Source of the DNA: Novosphingobium sp. 9U
GTDB taxonomy: Bacteria; Pseudomonadota; Alphaproteobacteria; Sphingomonadales; Sphingomonadaceae
Direction: 5' to 3'
DNA: 64,000 nucleotides
Assembly (NCBI RefSeq): GCF_902506425.1
Contig: NZ_LR732537.1
Coordinates: 1-64,000, forward strand
This document shows positions 36,636-45,699 of the stretch, in pieces. Position 1 is the first letter of the stretch. Each line of letters starts with the position of its first letter. The position numbers were made by a program, and so were the translations under genes. Under the pieces are notes generated by a model that was given only the letters and a program-made list of their open reading frames with translations, was not told the DNA's origin and did not search any database.

Positions 36636-37376
36636 TCAGGCCGGTGTGGCAGTGACGATGTAGTTGAGCGCCAGGTCGTCAGAGAGGTGCAGGCCCTTCG
36701 TAGGAGTCCAGCCGATCCCGCGCGGCGCGCTCATGGTGAGGCTGGCTGCGGCCAGGAGCTCGCGCAGTTCATCGGGCGTGACGAAGTCATCCCAGTGATG
36801 CGTGCCGCGCGGCACGTGACCCAGGCGCTCGGCGGCTTCGACCAGCAGCAGCCGCGAGCGGGCGGTTCGGTTCGGAGTGGAAAGGACGAGCAGCCCGTCG
36901 GGCTTCAGCGCTGCGCCCAGCGCGGCGACGAACGCACCCTTGTGCGCGACATGCTCGATCACCTCCATTGCGCAGACCAAATCCTGCTCACGCGGCGCAA
37001 TCGCGCTTAGTTCGCCGGCCTGGTAGTCGATCGACAGTCCTACCGCCTGGGCATGGCTGCGCGCAGCTACGATGTTCTCCGCCGCGGCGTCGACCCCTGT
37101 GACCTGCGCACCCAGGCGCGCGAGCGGTTCGGCGAGCAGGCCCGCGCCGCAGCCGACATCGAGCGCGTGGCGGCCGGCGAGCGGCTTGAGCGCGCGTGGA
37201 TCGGTGCCGAAGTGCGTGTCGATGGCGGCGCGCACGAAGGCCAGTCGTACCGGGTTCAAGCGGTGGAGCATCGCCGAGGAGCCCTTGGGATCCCACCAGT
37301 CCGCCGCCAGGGCGCCGAAGTGGGCGGCTTCCGCCGGTCGGATGGTCTCGTGTGTCGCCGTGGTTGCATTGTTCAT
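36636..37376 (-). CDS. ubiG: Ubiquinone biosynthesis O-methyltransferase
   Basis: A 246-residue class I methyltransferase that performs both O-methylations in ubiquinone synthesis. FGALAADWWDPKGSSAMLHRLNPVRL (about 20-45) is the diagnostic UbiG start. The SAM motif is ALDVGCGAGLLAEPLARLG (about 70-88), followed by MEVIEHV and STPNRTARSRL. Length fits (240-250). It is divergent from lysC with 57 bp between starts; an AT-rich dyad there (ACTATTAT) could serve both as -10 regions. Confidence 0.95.
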   Translation of the reverse strand: MNNATTATHETIRPAEAAHFGALAADWWDPKGSSAMLHRLNPVRLAFVRAAIDTHFGTDPRALKPLAGRHALDVGCGAGLLAEPLARLGAQVTGVDAAAENIVAARSHAQAVGLSIDYQAGELSAIAPREQDLVCAMEVIEHVAHKGAFVAALGAALKPDGLLVLSTPNRTARSRLLLVEAAERLGHVPRGTHHWDDFVTPDELRELLAAASLTMSAPRGIGWTPTKGLHLSDDLALNYIVTATPA

Positions 37377-37433
37377 GGGCTACCCCTAACAGCGCGCCCG
37401 ACTATTATCCACCGGCACAGGAGTGCGCTCGCT

Positions 37434-38693
37434 TTGGCCCGCATCGTGATGAAATTCGGCGGCACCTCGATGGCCGGCACCGAGCGCATCCGGCGCGTGG
37501 CTGGGATCGTCAAACGCCAGCAGGAAGCGGGCCACGAAGTCGCGGTGGTGGTCTCTGCCATGGCGGGCGAGACCGACCGCCTGGTGAACTTCTGCCGCGA
37601 GGCGAGCGCGCTCTACGATCCGGCCGAATACGACGCGGTGGTCGCCAGTGGCGAGCAAGTCACCTCGGGCCTGCTGGCGCTGACGCTGCAGTCGATCGGC
37701 TGCAAGGCGCGTTCGTGGCTGGGCTGGCAAGTGCCAATCAAGACCGACGACGCGCATGCCAAGGCGCGCATCGAGGAGATCGACGCCGACGCACTGCTCG
37801 CCTCGATGGCGGCGGGCGAAATCGCAGTGATCCCCGGCTTCCAGGGCGTTTCGCCCGAAGGCCGCGTGACGACGCTGGGCCGTGGCGGCTCGGACACCTC
37901 GGCGGTGGCGGTGGCGGCGGCGCTCAAGGCCGATCGCTGCGACATCTACACCGACGTCGACGGCGTCTACACCACCGATCCGCGCATCGTCGCCAAGGCG
38001 CGCAAGCTGCCGTTGGTGACCTACGAGGAAATGCTCGAGCTCGCCTCCGTCGGCTCCAAGGTGCTGCAGACCCGCTCGGTCAGCTTGGCGATGAAGGAGC
38101 GGGTGCGCGTGCAGGTGCTCTCCTCGTTCATCGACGAGACCGCGCCTGCCGCCGATACCCTGCCGGGCACGATGATCGTCAGCGATGAAGAGTTAGAAGG
38201 AACCGACATGGAACGCCAGCTCATCACCGGCATCGCCGCCGACAAGAACGAAGCCAAGATCACCCTGACCGCGGTCGCCGACCGGCCGGGCGCGGTGGCG
38301 GCGATCTTCGGTCCACTGGCCGACGCCAACATCAACGTCGACATGATCATCCAGAACGTCGCCAAGGAGAAGGGCGAGACCGACGTCACCTTCACTGTGC
38401 CTAAGTCCGACCTGGTGCGCGCGCAGGCGATGCTGGAGGAGCGCCAGGAGACGATCGGCTACCGTCGCCTGATCGCCGATGACCAGGTCGCCAAGATCAG
38501 CGTCGTGGGTGTCGGCATGCGCAGCCACGCCGGCGTCGCGGCAACCATGTTCAGCACCCTGGCCGAGCGTGGCATCAACATCGAGGCGATCTCGACAAGC
38601 GAGATCAAGGTCTCGGTGCTGATTGATTCCGATGAGACCGAACTGGCAGTACGCGTGCTGCACACGGCGTACGGAATGGACGCTGCGGCCTGA
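37434..38693 (+). CDS. lysC: Aspartate kinase
   Basis: A 419-residue kinase for the first step of the Lys/Thr/Met pathway. Signatures are MKFGGTSMAG (about 6-15), GRGGSDTSAVAVAAAL (about 145-160) and two C-terminal ACT domains with DRPGAVAAIFGPLADANINVD. The translation start appears to be TTG at 37434, with AGGAG 10 nt upstream, giving ARIVMKFGG; in-frame GTG (37446) and ATG (37449) follow but lack a spaced Shine-Dalgarno. Allosteric inhibition by Lys/Thr is expected from the ACT pair. The internal M at 38208 could be a beta-subunit start. Confidence 0.95.
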   Translation: MARIVMKFGGTSMAGTERIRRVAGIVKRQQEAGHEVAVVVSAMAGETDRLVNFCREASALYDPAEYDAVVASGEQVTSGLLALTLQSIGCKARSWLGWQVPIKTDDAHAKARIEEIDADALLASMAAGEIAVIPGFQGVSPEGRVTTLGRGGSDTSAVAVAAALKADRCDIYTDVDGVYTTDPRIVAKARKLPLVTYEEMLELASVGSKVLQTRSVSLAMKERVRVQVLSSFIDETAPAADTLPGTMIVSDEELEGTDMERQLITGIAADKNEAKITLTAVADRPGAVAAIFGPLADANINVDMIIQNVAKEKGETDVTFTVPKSDLVRAQAMLEERQETIGYRRLIADDQVAKISVVGVGMRSHAGVAATMFSTLAERGINIEAISTSEIKVSVLIDSDETELAVRVLHTAYGMDAAA

Positions 38694-38720
38694 GCTGCCA
38701 ATTAGCGGCGTCATCCTTCT

Positions 38721-38793
38721 CCGTTCGTGTCGAGCGTAGTCGAGACACGCTGACTCAAAGCTGCCGTGTCTCGACTACGCTCGACACGAACGG
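38721..38793. repeat. Inverted repeat, family B (copy 2, perfect)
   Basis: Perfect 29-bp arms (38721-38749 and 38765-38793) around a 15-bp loop. It is the same unit as at 17773-17845 and lies in the lysC-nitronate monooxygenase gap. The transcript would form a very stable hairpin, suitable as an insulator or a mobile palindromic element. Confidence 0.9.
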
Positions 38794-38885
38794 GAGGTTG
38801 GGTGCCATAGCCCTATGACGCCAAGTCTTGTGCACGAAGAGCCGGGGCCGTAAGGCGCGCTGCTCTCGAATTGCCAGGACCTGCC

Positions 38886-39905
38886 ATGACCGCTTACTCC
38901 AAGACCTCGGCTCTGATGGCCCGCGGTGCGCAGTTCTTCGGCAGCGAGCACGCGATCCTGTGCGGCGCGATGTCCTGGGTGTCCGAGCGCAACCTGGTCT
39001 CGGCCATCAGCAACGCCGGCGGCTTCGGCGTGATCGCCTGCGGGGCGATGACGCCCGAGCTGCTCGACAAGGAGATCGCCGCGACCAAGACGCTGACGGG
39101 CAACCCTTTCGGCGTCAACTTGATCACCATGCACCCGCAGCTGTTCGATCTGATCGAAGTCTGCGGCCGGCATCAGGTCGGCCATGTGGTGCTAGCCGGC
39201 GGCATCCCGCCCAAGGGATCGGTCGAGGCAATCAAAGCGCATGGCGCGAAGGTTATCTGCTTCGCGCCGACCTTGGCGCTGGGCAAGAAGCTGCTGCGCT
39301 CCGGCGCCGATGCGCTTGTGATCGAGGGCATGGAAGCGGGCGGCCACATCGGTCCGGTCTCGACCTCGGTGCTGGCGCAGGAGATCCTGCCCAGCCTCGC
39401 CGCCGACCACCTCGTCTTCGTCGCCGGGGGCATCGGGCGGGGCGAGGCGATCGCCGGCTACCTGGAGATGGGCGCGGCCGGTGTGCAGCTGGGCACCCGC
39501 TTCGCTTGCGCCACCGAGTCCATTGCACATCCCGCTTTCAAGAAGGCCTTCTTCCGCGCTTCGGCCCGCGACGCCGTGGCTTCGGTGCAGGTCGACGCCC
39601 GCCTGCCGGTCATTCCCGTGCGCGCACTCAAGAACAAGGGCACGGACGCGTTCACCACCAAGCAGATCGAAGTCGCCAAGCTGCTCGACGATGACAAGGT
39701 CGCGATGATGGAAGCGCAGCTGCAGATCGAGCACTACTGGGCCGGCGCGCTGCGCCGCGCGGTGATCGACGGCGATGTCGAGAACGGCTCGCTGATGGCA
39801 GGCCAATCGGTCGGCATGGTGACCAAGGAAGAGCCGGTCGCAGAGATCATCGGCTCGCTGATGAGTGAGTGCGAGGCGGCGTTGAATACCCGCAAGGCCG
39901 CGTAA
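38886..39905 (+). CDS. Nitronate monooxygenase/FabK-like flavoprotein
   Basis: A 339-residue FMN-binding TIM-barrel of the 2-nitropropane dioxygenase family. Visible motifs are AILCGAMSWVSERNLVSAISNAGGFGVIACG (about 26-56), EGMEAGGHIGP (phosphate binding) and FVAGGIGRGEAIAGYLEMGAAGVQLGTRF. Members oxidise alkyl nitronates or act as enoyl-ACP reductases; the substrate here is open. The start MTAYSK follows AGGA 5-8 nt upstream. The next gene begins at the base after its stop, so purU is probably co-transcribed. Confidence 0.87.
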   Translation: MTAYSKTSALMARGAQFFGSEHAILCGAMSWVSERNLVSAISNAGGFGVIACGAMTPELLDKEIAATKTLTGNPFGVNLITMHPQLFDLIEVCGRHQVGHVVLAGGIPPKGSVEAIKAHGAKVICFAPTLALGKKLLRSGADALVIEGMEAGGHIGPVSTSVLAQEILPSLAADHLVFVAGGIGRGEAIAGYLEMGAAGVQLGTRFACATESIAHPAFKKAFFRASARDAVASVQVDARLPVIPVRALKNKGTDAFTTKQIEVAKLLDDDKVAMMEAQLQIEHYWAGALRRAVIDGDVENGSLMAGQSVGMVTKEEPVAEIIGSLMSECEAALNTRKAA

Positions 39906-40760
39906 GTGGCCGAACAGCTGATCCTCGCGCTGTCGTGCACCGACCGGCCGGGCGTGGTCGCGCGGGTCACCGGCTACCTGGCGCAGGCGGGCGGCAACAT
40001 CATCGAGGCGCAGCAGTTCAACGATCTTGCGCAGAACAAGTTCTTCATGCGCGTGGCCTTCGATCCGGGTGCGGCTGATCGCGAGGACATCCGAGAGGGC
40101 TTTGGCGCCATTGCGCACGAATACGGCATGGCCTGGTCGATGCTGCGCCGCGACCGCCCGCGCCGGGTGCTGCTGATGGTCAGTAAGTTCGACCACTGCC
40201 TGGCAGACCTGCTTTACCGCCACCGCATCGGCGAGATCGCGATGGACGTGGTGGGCATCGTCTCAAACCATCCGCGCGAGGCGATCGCTACGCACCTGAT
40301 CGGCGAACTGCCGTTTTATCACCTGCCGGTCACGCGCGAGACCAAGCCGCAGCAGGAGGCCCAGGTCCGCGCGCTGGTGGAGGAGACCCGCGCCGAGCTG
40401 GTGGTGCTGGCGCGCTACATGCAGATCCTGTCGGACGAGATGGCGGTGTTCCTTTCGGGCAGATGCATCAACATCCACCACTCGTTCCTGCCCGGCTTCA
40501 AGGGCGCCAAGCCCTACCACCAGGCGCACGCGCGCGGGGTGAAGATGATCGGCGCGACCGCGCACTACGTGACGGCGGACCTGGATGAAGGCCCGATCAT
40601 CCACCAGGATGTCGAGCCGGTGACGCATGCCGACACGCCCGATGACATGGTGCGCAAGGGTCGCGACATCGAGCGCCGGGTTCTGGCAGAGGCTGTGCGG
40701 CTGCACCTGGAAGATCGAGTGCTGCTGAACGGCTCGCGCACGGTGGTGTTTCGCAGCTAG
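39906..40760 (+). CDS. purU: Formyltetrahydrofolate deformylase
   Basis: A 284-residue hydrolase that frees formate from 10-formyl-THF to balance one-carbon pools. An N-terminal ACT domain ([30 protein letters not shown]) precedes the formyltransferase-like domain with [45 protein letters not shown], including the catalytic Asn-His-Asp set. It starts with GTG directly after the previous stop (TAAGTG), so translation is probably coupled to it. Confidence 0.95.
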   Translation: MAEQLILALSCTDRPGVVARVTGYLAQAGGNIIEAQQFNDLAQNKFFMRVAFDPGAADREDIREGFGAIAHEYGMAWSMLRRDRPRRVLLMVSKFDHCLADLLYRHRIGEIAMDVVGIVSNHPREAIATHLIGELPFYHLPVTRETKPQQEAQVRALVEETRAELVVLARYMQILSDEMAVFLSGRCINIHHSFLPGFKGAKPYHQAHARGVKMIGATAHYVTADLDEGPIIHQDVEPVTHADTPDDMVRKGRDIERRVLAEAVRLHLEDRVLLNGSRTVVFRS

Positions 40761-40780
40761 GTAGACCGTGAGCACGGCTG

Positions 40781-40895
40781 GCGGGCTTCGATAAGCTCAG
40801 CCAGCGGCGTGGGTGTAAGCCGCTTGCTCGCGAGACCGTTCAATTTTTTCGGTATTCCGAACAGCGCGAAGCTGAGCCGATCGTAGCCCTTCGGC
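40781..40895. repeat. Palindromic repeat element, family C (copy 2)
   Basis: Begins GCGGGCTTCGATAAGCTCAGCC, contains GCGGCGTGGGTGTAAG and ends with an inverted GAAGCTGAGCC...GCCCTTC. The internal part resembles GGCGGTGTTGGTGTAAG in the copy at 54990-55168. It lies between convergent purU and the Gfo/Idh gene. Confidence 0.65.
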
Positions 40896-40911
40896 CGGCA
40901 GTGCGGCACCA

Positions 40912-41895
40912 CTAACCCTCGTAGATTCGATCCAGCACCCGAGCGACATCCACCAGCCGCTCCGCCGAAGGATCGAACCGGTAATCCCGTGCCAGTTGCT
41001 CGGCCCAGGCCGCGGCGGCACGCCCGCCCCATGCATCGGGCGGGCTGATCAGAAGTTCGCTGGTTGTACCGGCGAAGCGCTTGCCTTCGAAATCGTAAAA
41101 GCTGCCCCCCAGGTTGTGCAACGAAGCGCCGCCGCCGGTGCCATAAAGGCTTGTCTCGATCACTGCTTCTTGCCCCGCCTGCAGTCGCCACGAGCATGCC
41201 AGCCGGGCGACCACTCCATTCGCCAGGGTGAGCTGCGCGACGGCATAGTCCTCCACCGCCTCTCCAGCCAGGGGCTTCCCGCCTGCCAACAGCGTCGAGG
41301 ACACGTCGCGCACTTCGGGAAAGTCGAGCAGCCAAAGCAGCAAGTCGACCAGGTGCACCCCCAGGTCCATCACGCAGCCGCCGCCGGACTGCGCGCGGTC
41401 GTAGAACCACGGCTTGTCGGGGCCATAGGCGTTGTGGAACACGAGGTCGGCGGCGAACAGCTGGCCCAGGTTGCCGCTGCGGATCTGTTCGGCCAAGGCC
41501 TGCGCCGCCGCGGTGTAGCGGTACGAGAAGTCGACTGATAGCAGACGGTCGGCGCGGCGGGCGGCGTCCACCACCGCTTGTGCTTCGGCAGCGTTGCGGC
41601 CGAGCGGCTTCTGACAGAACACCGCCATGCCGCGCTCCAGCGCAGCGATCGATTGCTCGGCATGCAAGGCACTGGGCGTAGCGATGACGAGGCCGTCGAG
41701 GTCCTGGTCCAGCAGCGCCTCGGAAGAGGGCAGGATCGCGGCATCCGGCGCGAGCTGCGCCGCTTCGGCGATGCATTCCGGCGAGGGATCGCAGATCGCG
41801 GCGGCTTCGATCGCTCCGGTGGCGAGCGCCGCTTCCATGCGGTGGCGGCCGATCCAGCCGGTGCCGAGAAATCCCACCTTGGGTTTGGCCATCAT
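40912..41895 (-). CDS. Gfo/Idh/MocA-family oxidoreductase
   Basis: A 327-residue NAD(P)-dependent sugar or inositol dehydrogenase-type protein. The Rossmann loop is GFLGTGWIGRHRMEAAL (about 8-24), and the catalytic region has the family's EKP variant as CQKPLGRNAAEA (QKP in place of EKP). The C-terminal substrate domain includes GGGCVMDLGVHLVDLLLWLL. Its ATG overlaps the stop of the upstream dehydrogenase gene (ATGA), so the two act together, perhaps on a cyclitol or sugar related to the nearby inositol-phosphate synthase. Substrate unknown. Confidence 0.87.
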   Translation of the reverse strand: MMAKPKVGFLGTGWIGRHRMEAALATGAIEAAAICDPSPECIAEAAQLAPDAAILPSSEALLDQDLDGLVIATPSALHAEQSIAALERGMAVFCQKPLGRNAAEAQAVVDAARRADRLLSVDFSYRYTAAAQALAEQIRSGNLGQLFAADLVFHNAYGPDKPWFYDRAQSGGGCVMDLGVHLVDLLLWLLDFPEVRDVSSTLLAGGKPLAGEAVEDYAVAQLTLANGVVARLACSWRLQAGQEAVIETSLYGTGGGASLHNLGGSFYDFEGKRFAGTTSELLISPPDAWGGRAAAAWAEQLARDYRFDPSAERLVDVARVLDRIYEG

Positions 41896-42878
41896 AACTT
41901 CACCAGCGCTTTCACGAAACCATCCGGCTTGTCGCGGGTGGCGTCCAGCGCCTCGTCCAGCCGCTCCAGCGGATAGGTGTGGGTGTAAAGCGGCGCGGGA
42001 TCGAAGCGTCCGCTGGCGACCGCGTCCACCGCCTCTTGCAGGCCACGCAAGTTGACCGCCGGATCACGCTCGTGTGCGTTGATCACGTCGATGCCCTTCC
42101 AGTTCCACATCTGCATGTTGACTTGGCGCGGGCCATCCTGGTGGTAGCCGGCGACGACCAGCTTGCCCCCGAAGCCTACCAGCTCTCCGGCCAAGTCGAG
42201 CGGCCATTGATAGCCGACGCACTCGATCACGCGCTCGCACAAGGCTTCGCCAGTCACCGCCTTGACGCTCTCGATGATGCGCCAGTGGTCGTCCATCGGG
42301 ATCGTCTCGGCCGCGCCGTAGTGACGGGCTAGGTCCAGCGATGAGGCGCGGCGCGATATCGCGATCACCTTGGCGCCGGCGTCGGTGGCAAGCCGGGTCA
42401 GCACCGCGCCTAGGAAGCCGATGCCGACGATGGCAACGGTTTGGCCAGCCTGGATGTCGGCGCGGCGGAAGATGTTGAACGCGCAGCCGAGCGGCTCGCC
42501 CGGAAACGGCTTGTCGGCGAGCTGCGGCGGCAGCTTCACCACACCCGTGGCGGGCGCGACATCGTACTCGGCAAAACTGTGGCCGGCGAGGAAGACCACT
42601 CGGTCGCCCTGCGCCAACTCGCTCACACCATCGCCGACCGCATCGACGACGCCCCAGCCTTCATGGCCGAGACCTCCGGCGTCACCGGGGTACGTGCTCC
42701 AGGGCTGACCATGCCAGGGCTCGACGTTGGAGGCGCACACGCCGCAGCCTTCCAGCTTCACGCGGACTTCGCCGGCATCCGGCTGCGGCAGGGGCGCCTC
42801 GACAATCTCCAGCGCCTTGGGACCGGTGAGCACCGCCGCGCGCATTGTCTTGGACAGGAAACCTTGGTCGGCGTTCAT
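41892..42878 (-). CDS. Medium-chain (zinc-type) dehydrogenase
   Basis: A 328-residue MDR-family dehydrogenase. The catalytic-zinc region reads GCGVCASNVEPWHG and GHEGWGVVDAVGDGV, and the Rossmann loop is AIVGIGFLGAVLTRLA (about 160). The four-cysteine structural zinc lobe is absent, as in sorbitol/threonine dehydrogenase-like branches. The ATG at 42878 has AGAGG 8 nt upstream; a downstream ATG at 42845 is an alternative. It overlaps the Gfo/Idh gene. Its start is only 17 bp from the divergent DUF1003 start. Confidence 0.85.
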   Translation of the reverse strand: MNADQGFLSKTMRAAVLTGPKALEIVEAPLPQPDAGEVRVKLEGCGVCASNVEPWHGQPWSTYPGDAGGLGHEGWGVVDAVGDGVSELAQGDRVVFLAGHSFAEYDVAPATGVVKLPPQLADKPFPGEPLGCAFNIFRRADIQAGQTVAIVGIGFLGAVLTRLATDAGAKVIAISRRASSLDLARHYGAAETIPMDDHWRIIESVKAVTGEALCERVIECVGYQWPLDLAGELVGFGGKLVVAGYHQDGPRQVNMQMWNWKGIDVINAHERDPAVNLRGLQEAVDAVASGRFDPAPLYTHTYPLERLDEALDATRDKPDGFVKALVKL

Positions 42879-42895
42879 GCGCTGTGCCTCTTGCA

Positions 42896-43432
42896 ATGGA
42901 TGATACCGATCCCCCCGAGCCCCTGCCGCTGAGCATGAGCGGCGCGCTGCGCGAGAACATCGAAACTTTGAGTGCCCGCTCGCGTGCGGAAGCGGCGAAC
43001 GCGCCGGTGTCGCACAAGATCGCCGACAGGATCACGCGCTTTACCGGTTCGATGACCTTCGTTCTGATCCACCTGGCGCTTTTCGGCTTCTGGATCACCG
43101 CCAACACCATCGGCATCCCGGGTGTGCCCAAGTTCGACGAAAGCCTTGTGGTCCTGGCGATGGAAGCATCGGTGGAAGCCATCTTCCTCTCGACGTTCGT
43201 GTTGATCAGCCAGAACCGCATGGCCGAGCGGCAGAACCGCAGCGCCGACCTCGACCTGCATATCAACCTCCTCGCCGAGCACGAGCTGACGCGCTTGGCG
43301 ATGCTGCTGGAGCGCGTGGCGCGCAAGCTGGAGGTGAAGGTCGATGATCTGGAACTCGCTGAAATCGAGGCGGATGTGGAGCCCGAGGTGGTGCTGGATG
43401 CCTTGGAGGGGCGAGGGACCGGATCCTCTTGA
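42896..43432 (+). CDS. DUF1003 membrane protein
   Basis: A 178-residue protein of the DUF1003 family. Two membrane helices are predicted (about 59-77 and 95-118) around the motif TGSMTFVLIHLALFGFWI and SVEAIFLSTFVLISQNRMAERQNRSADLDLHINLLAEHE. The C-terminal part is a charged coiled-coil-like tail. Biochemical function is unknown; some relatives are linked to acid or general stress. No clear Shine-Dalgarno precedes the ATG. Confidence 0.85.
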   Translation: MDDTDPPEPLPLSMSGALRENIETLSARSRAEAANAPVSHKIADRITRFTGSMTFVLIHLALFGFWITANTIGIPGVPKFDESLVVLAMEASVEAIFLSTFVLISQNRMAERQNRSADLDLHINLLAEHELTRLAMLLERVARKLEVKVDDLELAEIEADVEPEVVLDALEGRGTGSS

Positions 43433-43646
43433 GATTATAATACCATTGCCATGCCCGCGGAGGCGGAAATCCGTCTCCGGTACTTCTCTGCCCCGGCGCC
43501 TCGTTGATGCACAGTTCTTGAGGTACGCGCCGCTTTGGCTCTCGCCGCAATGCGCATCCCGAGGTCAGGCGATGGATCCCCGCTTTCGCAAGGATAACGA
43601 GTAGAGGGTTCATAGGTCGGCTTGCGGTGGATGATGGTGCTTGCCA
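43433..43646. repeat. Intergenic space with a degenerate dispersed repeat
   Basis: A 214-bp convergent gap. ATGCCCGCGGAGGCGGAAATCC near 43451-43472 and GGATCCCCGCTTTCGCAAGGAT near 43574-43595 form inverted ends of the common proteobacterial 'cccgcgaaagcgggaatcc' type, both partly decayed. No gene is seen. Confidence 0.5.
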
Positions 43647-44750
43647 TCACCCAGCGATAAACGCCTCAAGCCGGTTGAACGCCTCGTCGTCGGTCATCTG
43701 CTCGGGCGGGTGCTTGCAGAAGTAGGCCGCTGCCGGATCGATCGGTCCAGCCAGCCCGCGCTCGGCGGCGATCTTGGCGCAGCGGATCATGTCGATCGCG
43801 ACGCCGGCCGAGTTGGGGCTGTCCTCCACCGAAAGGCGCAGTTCCAGGTTCATCGGCACGCCGCCGAACATGCGGCCTTCCATGCGCAGGAAGCAGACCT
43901 TGTTGTCGTTCTGCCAAGCGACGTAGTCGGAGGGGCCGACGTGGATGTTCTCGTCCTCGATGCGGGTGGCAGCGACCGACTGCACCGCCTCCGTCTTCGA
44001 CTCCTTCTTGGACGCCAGGCGCTTCCTCTCAAGCATGTTGAGGAAGTCGGTGTTGCCGCCAGTGTTGAGCTGATAGGTGCGGTCCACCGTCACCCCACGC
44101 TTCTTGAACAAGTCGGTCAGCACCCGGTGCGTGATCGTGGCGCCCAGCTGGGCCTTGATGTCGTCACCGATGATCGGCACGCCCGCCTCGGCGAAGCGGC
44201 GGGCCCAGTCGGGATCGCTGGCGATGAACACAGGGATGTTGTTCACGAAGGCAACGCCGGCCTTCAGGGCGCATTCGGCGTAGAACTCGGTCGCCTTTTG
44301 GGAGCCGACGGGCAGATAGTTCATCAGCACGTCGGTCTTGGTTTCGCGCAAGGTCGCGATGACCTCTTCCTCGGTGGCCTCGGGCGCGTCGGCGACGACG
44401 AAGGTGCGGTCGTCGGGGTAATCGGCCATGTGCTCGGCGACGCCATCCAGGAGCCGGCCCATCTGAACTTTCGCGCCCGTGGGCGTGATCGTCTCGCAGA
44501 ACACGGTGGTGCAATTGGGCTTGGCGAAGACGGCATCGGCAATGTCCTGGCCGACCTTGCGCTTGTCGATGTCCCAACCGGCGACCAGGTGTATGTCGCT
44601 CGGCACGTAGCCGCCGAGTTCGTAGTGCATCAAGCCGATCGTCTCGTTGGCGCCAGCGCGATAGTGCTCGATCCCTTGGGCGAGCGAGCTGGCGCAATTG
44701 CCGATGCCGACGACGGCAACGTTGATCCCGTGCGGATGAGGCGAAAGCAT
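43647..44750 (-). CDS. ino1: Inositol-3-phosphate synthase
   Basis: A 367-residue short bacterial/actinobacterial-type Ino1 that converts glucose 6-phosphate to 1D-myo-inositol 3-phosphate using NAD+ as a recycled cofactor. Signatures are AVVGIGNCASSLAQGI (about 12-27), DVLMNYLPVGSQKATEFYAECAL and the catalytic-domain hallmark LELRLSVEDSPNSAGVAIDMIRCAK. It is the last gene of the leftward operon, 10 bp after the glycosidase stop, with AAGGAG upstream. Its presence suggests the pathway makes an inositol-containing product. Confidence 0.95.
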   Translation of the reverse strand: MLSPHPHGINVAVVGIGNCASSLAQGIEHYRAGANETIGLMHYELGGYVPSDIHLVAGWDIDKRKVGQDIADAVFAKPNCTTVFCETITPTGAKVQMGRLLDGVAEHMADYPDDRTFVVADAPEATEEEVIATLRETKTDVLMNYLPVGSQKATEFYAECALKAGVAFVNNIPVFIASDPDWARRFAEAGVPIIGDDIKAQLGATITHRVLTDLFKKRGVTVDRTYQLNTGGNTDFLNMLERKRLASKKESKTEAVQSVAATRIEDENIHVGPSDYVAWQNDNKVCFLRMEGRMFGGVPMNLELRLSVEDSPNSAGVAIDMIRCAKIAAERGLAGPIDPAAAYFCKHPPEQMTDDEAFNRLEAFIAG

Positions 44751-44760
44751 AGGGATCTCC

Positions 44761-45699
44761 TTAGACGGCAGCGGGCTGGAGGAGAGGCGAGGGGGCGACG
44801 GTGGCGGACTTGGGCGCGTAGCGCTCGATCATCTGCCCGCAGAAGTCGGCGAACCCTTGCGTGTCATGCGGCGGGCTGGTGTGATGCGCGCCGGGGCCCA
44901 GATGCTCGGGCGTGAAGCAGAAAGTGACGGTGACGTCGAAGTCCTGCAGCGCCTCCATCTGGCGGTCAAACCAGTCGAGCGCGTTGGGGCGGAAGCTGTC
45001 GGCCCACGACAGGCCGGTCCGCAAGTGCTTGGTGCCCAGCCGCTTCATCCAGGCGACGGCATCGTCGAGCCGCGGGTCATGGTAGTGGAACCACTGCATC
45101 AGGCCCATCTCGCCTGCAACCTGTGCATAGTGGTCCAGGCTGGGCTTGGGCGTGCCGTCCTCGCGGATCAGGCCCATGTAGAAGTGGCGGTAGTAGCTGG
45201 AGCCTTCCGCCTCGCGGTGGCGGGTGGTGGCGCCCCATTCCTGCGGCAGGTCGTACAGAGAGTACCAGAAGATGCGCGGCACGCGGCCGACCAGCAGCTC
45301 GGCGGTGCGCTTGACGCCGAACTCCTGCACTTCCTCGGCACCGAATGAGCCGACCCCGACTTCGGTGACCCACACCGGCTTGTCGGGGCAGACCGCCTCG
45401 ATCTCGGCGACCTTCTCGGGCCAGGCGTGGATCGGCCACAGGTTCCAGTCGAGCGGGAAACCATGCACCGCGACAACGTCAACCGCGTCGAGCGCGCCAT
45501 GCCCGCGCATGCGGTTCACCCAGGAAGGATCGATCGGCGACATGCCGCCCAGCACACGCAGCACGTCCGGATTGGCGGCGTGGATGGCAGCGCCCGCGCG
45601 CTTCACCAGGTCGCCGAAGATGGACCAGTCGGGATCGAGTTCCGGATCCCAGTGGGACTTGTTGTTCGGCTCGTTCCAGATCATCGCGGCTTCGATCAC
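44761..45699 (-). CDS. Glycoside-hydrolase-like protein with circularly permuted barrel order
   Basis: A 312-residue clan-A-type (GH5/GH39-like) TIM barrel in an unusual order. The acid/base strand comes first, with WNEPNN at 8-13 (Glu10). The sixth strand VDVVAVHGFP (73-82), the nucleophile strand PVWVTEVG (Glu113) and the eighth strand RIFWYSLYD (142-150) follow. Only then come segments that normally open the barrel: KHLRTGLSWAD (224-234), VTVTFCFTP (257-264) and ADFCGQMIERYAP. The GTG start overlaps the upstream methyltransferase stop (GTGA), so no N-terminal part is missing. No signal peptide; substrate unknown. Confidence 0.85.
   Translation of the reverse strand: MIEAAMIWNEPNNKSHWDPELDPDWSIFGDLVKRAGAAIHAANPDVLRVLGGMSPIDPSWVNRMRGHGALDAVDVVAVHGFPLDWNLWPIHAWPEKVAEIEAVCPDKPVWVTEVGVGSFGAEEVQEFGVKRTAELLVGRVPRIFWYSLYDLPQEWGATTRHREAEGSSYYRHFYMGLIREDGTPKPSLDHYAQVAGEMGLMQWFHYHDPRLDDAVAWMKRLGTKHLRTGLSWADSFRPNALDWFDRQMEALQDFDVTVTFCFTPEHLGPGAHHTSPPHDTQGFADFCGQMIERYAPKSATVAPSPLLQPAAV

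Noticed and set aside
37403..37408. TATTAT between ubiG and lysC as a clear -10 for lysC
   Set aside because: No acceptable -35 lies 16-18 bp upstream, so it is mentioned only under ubiG.
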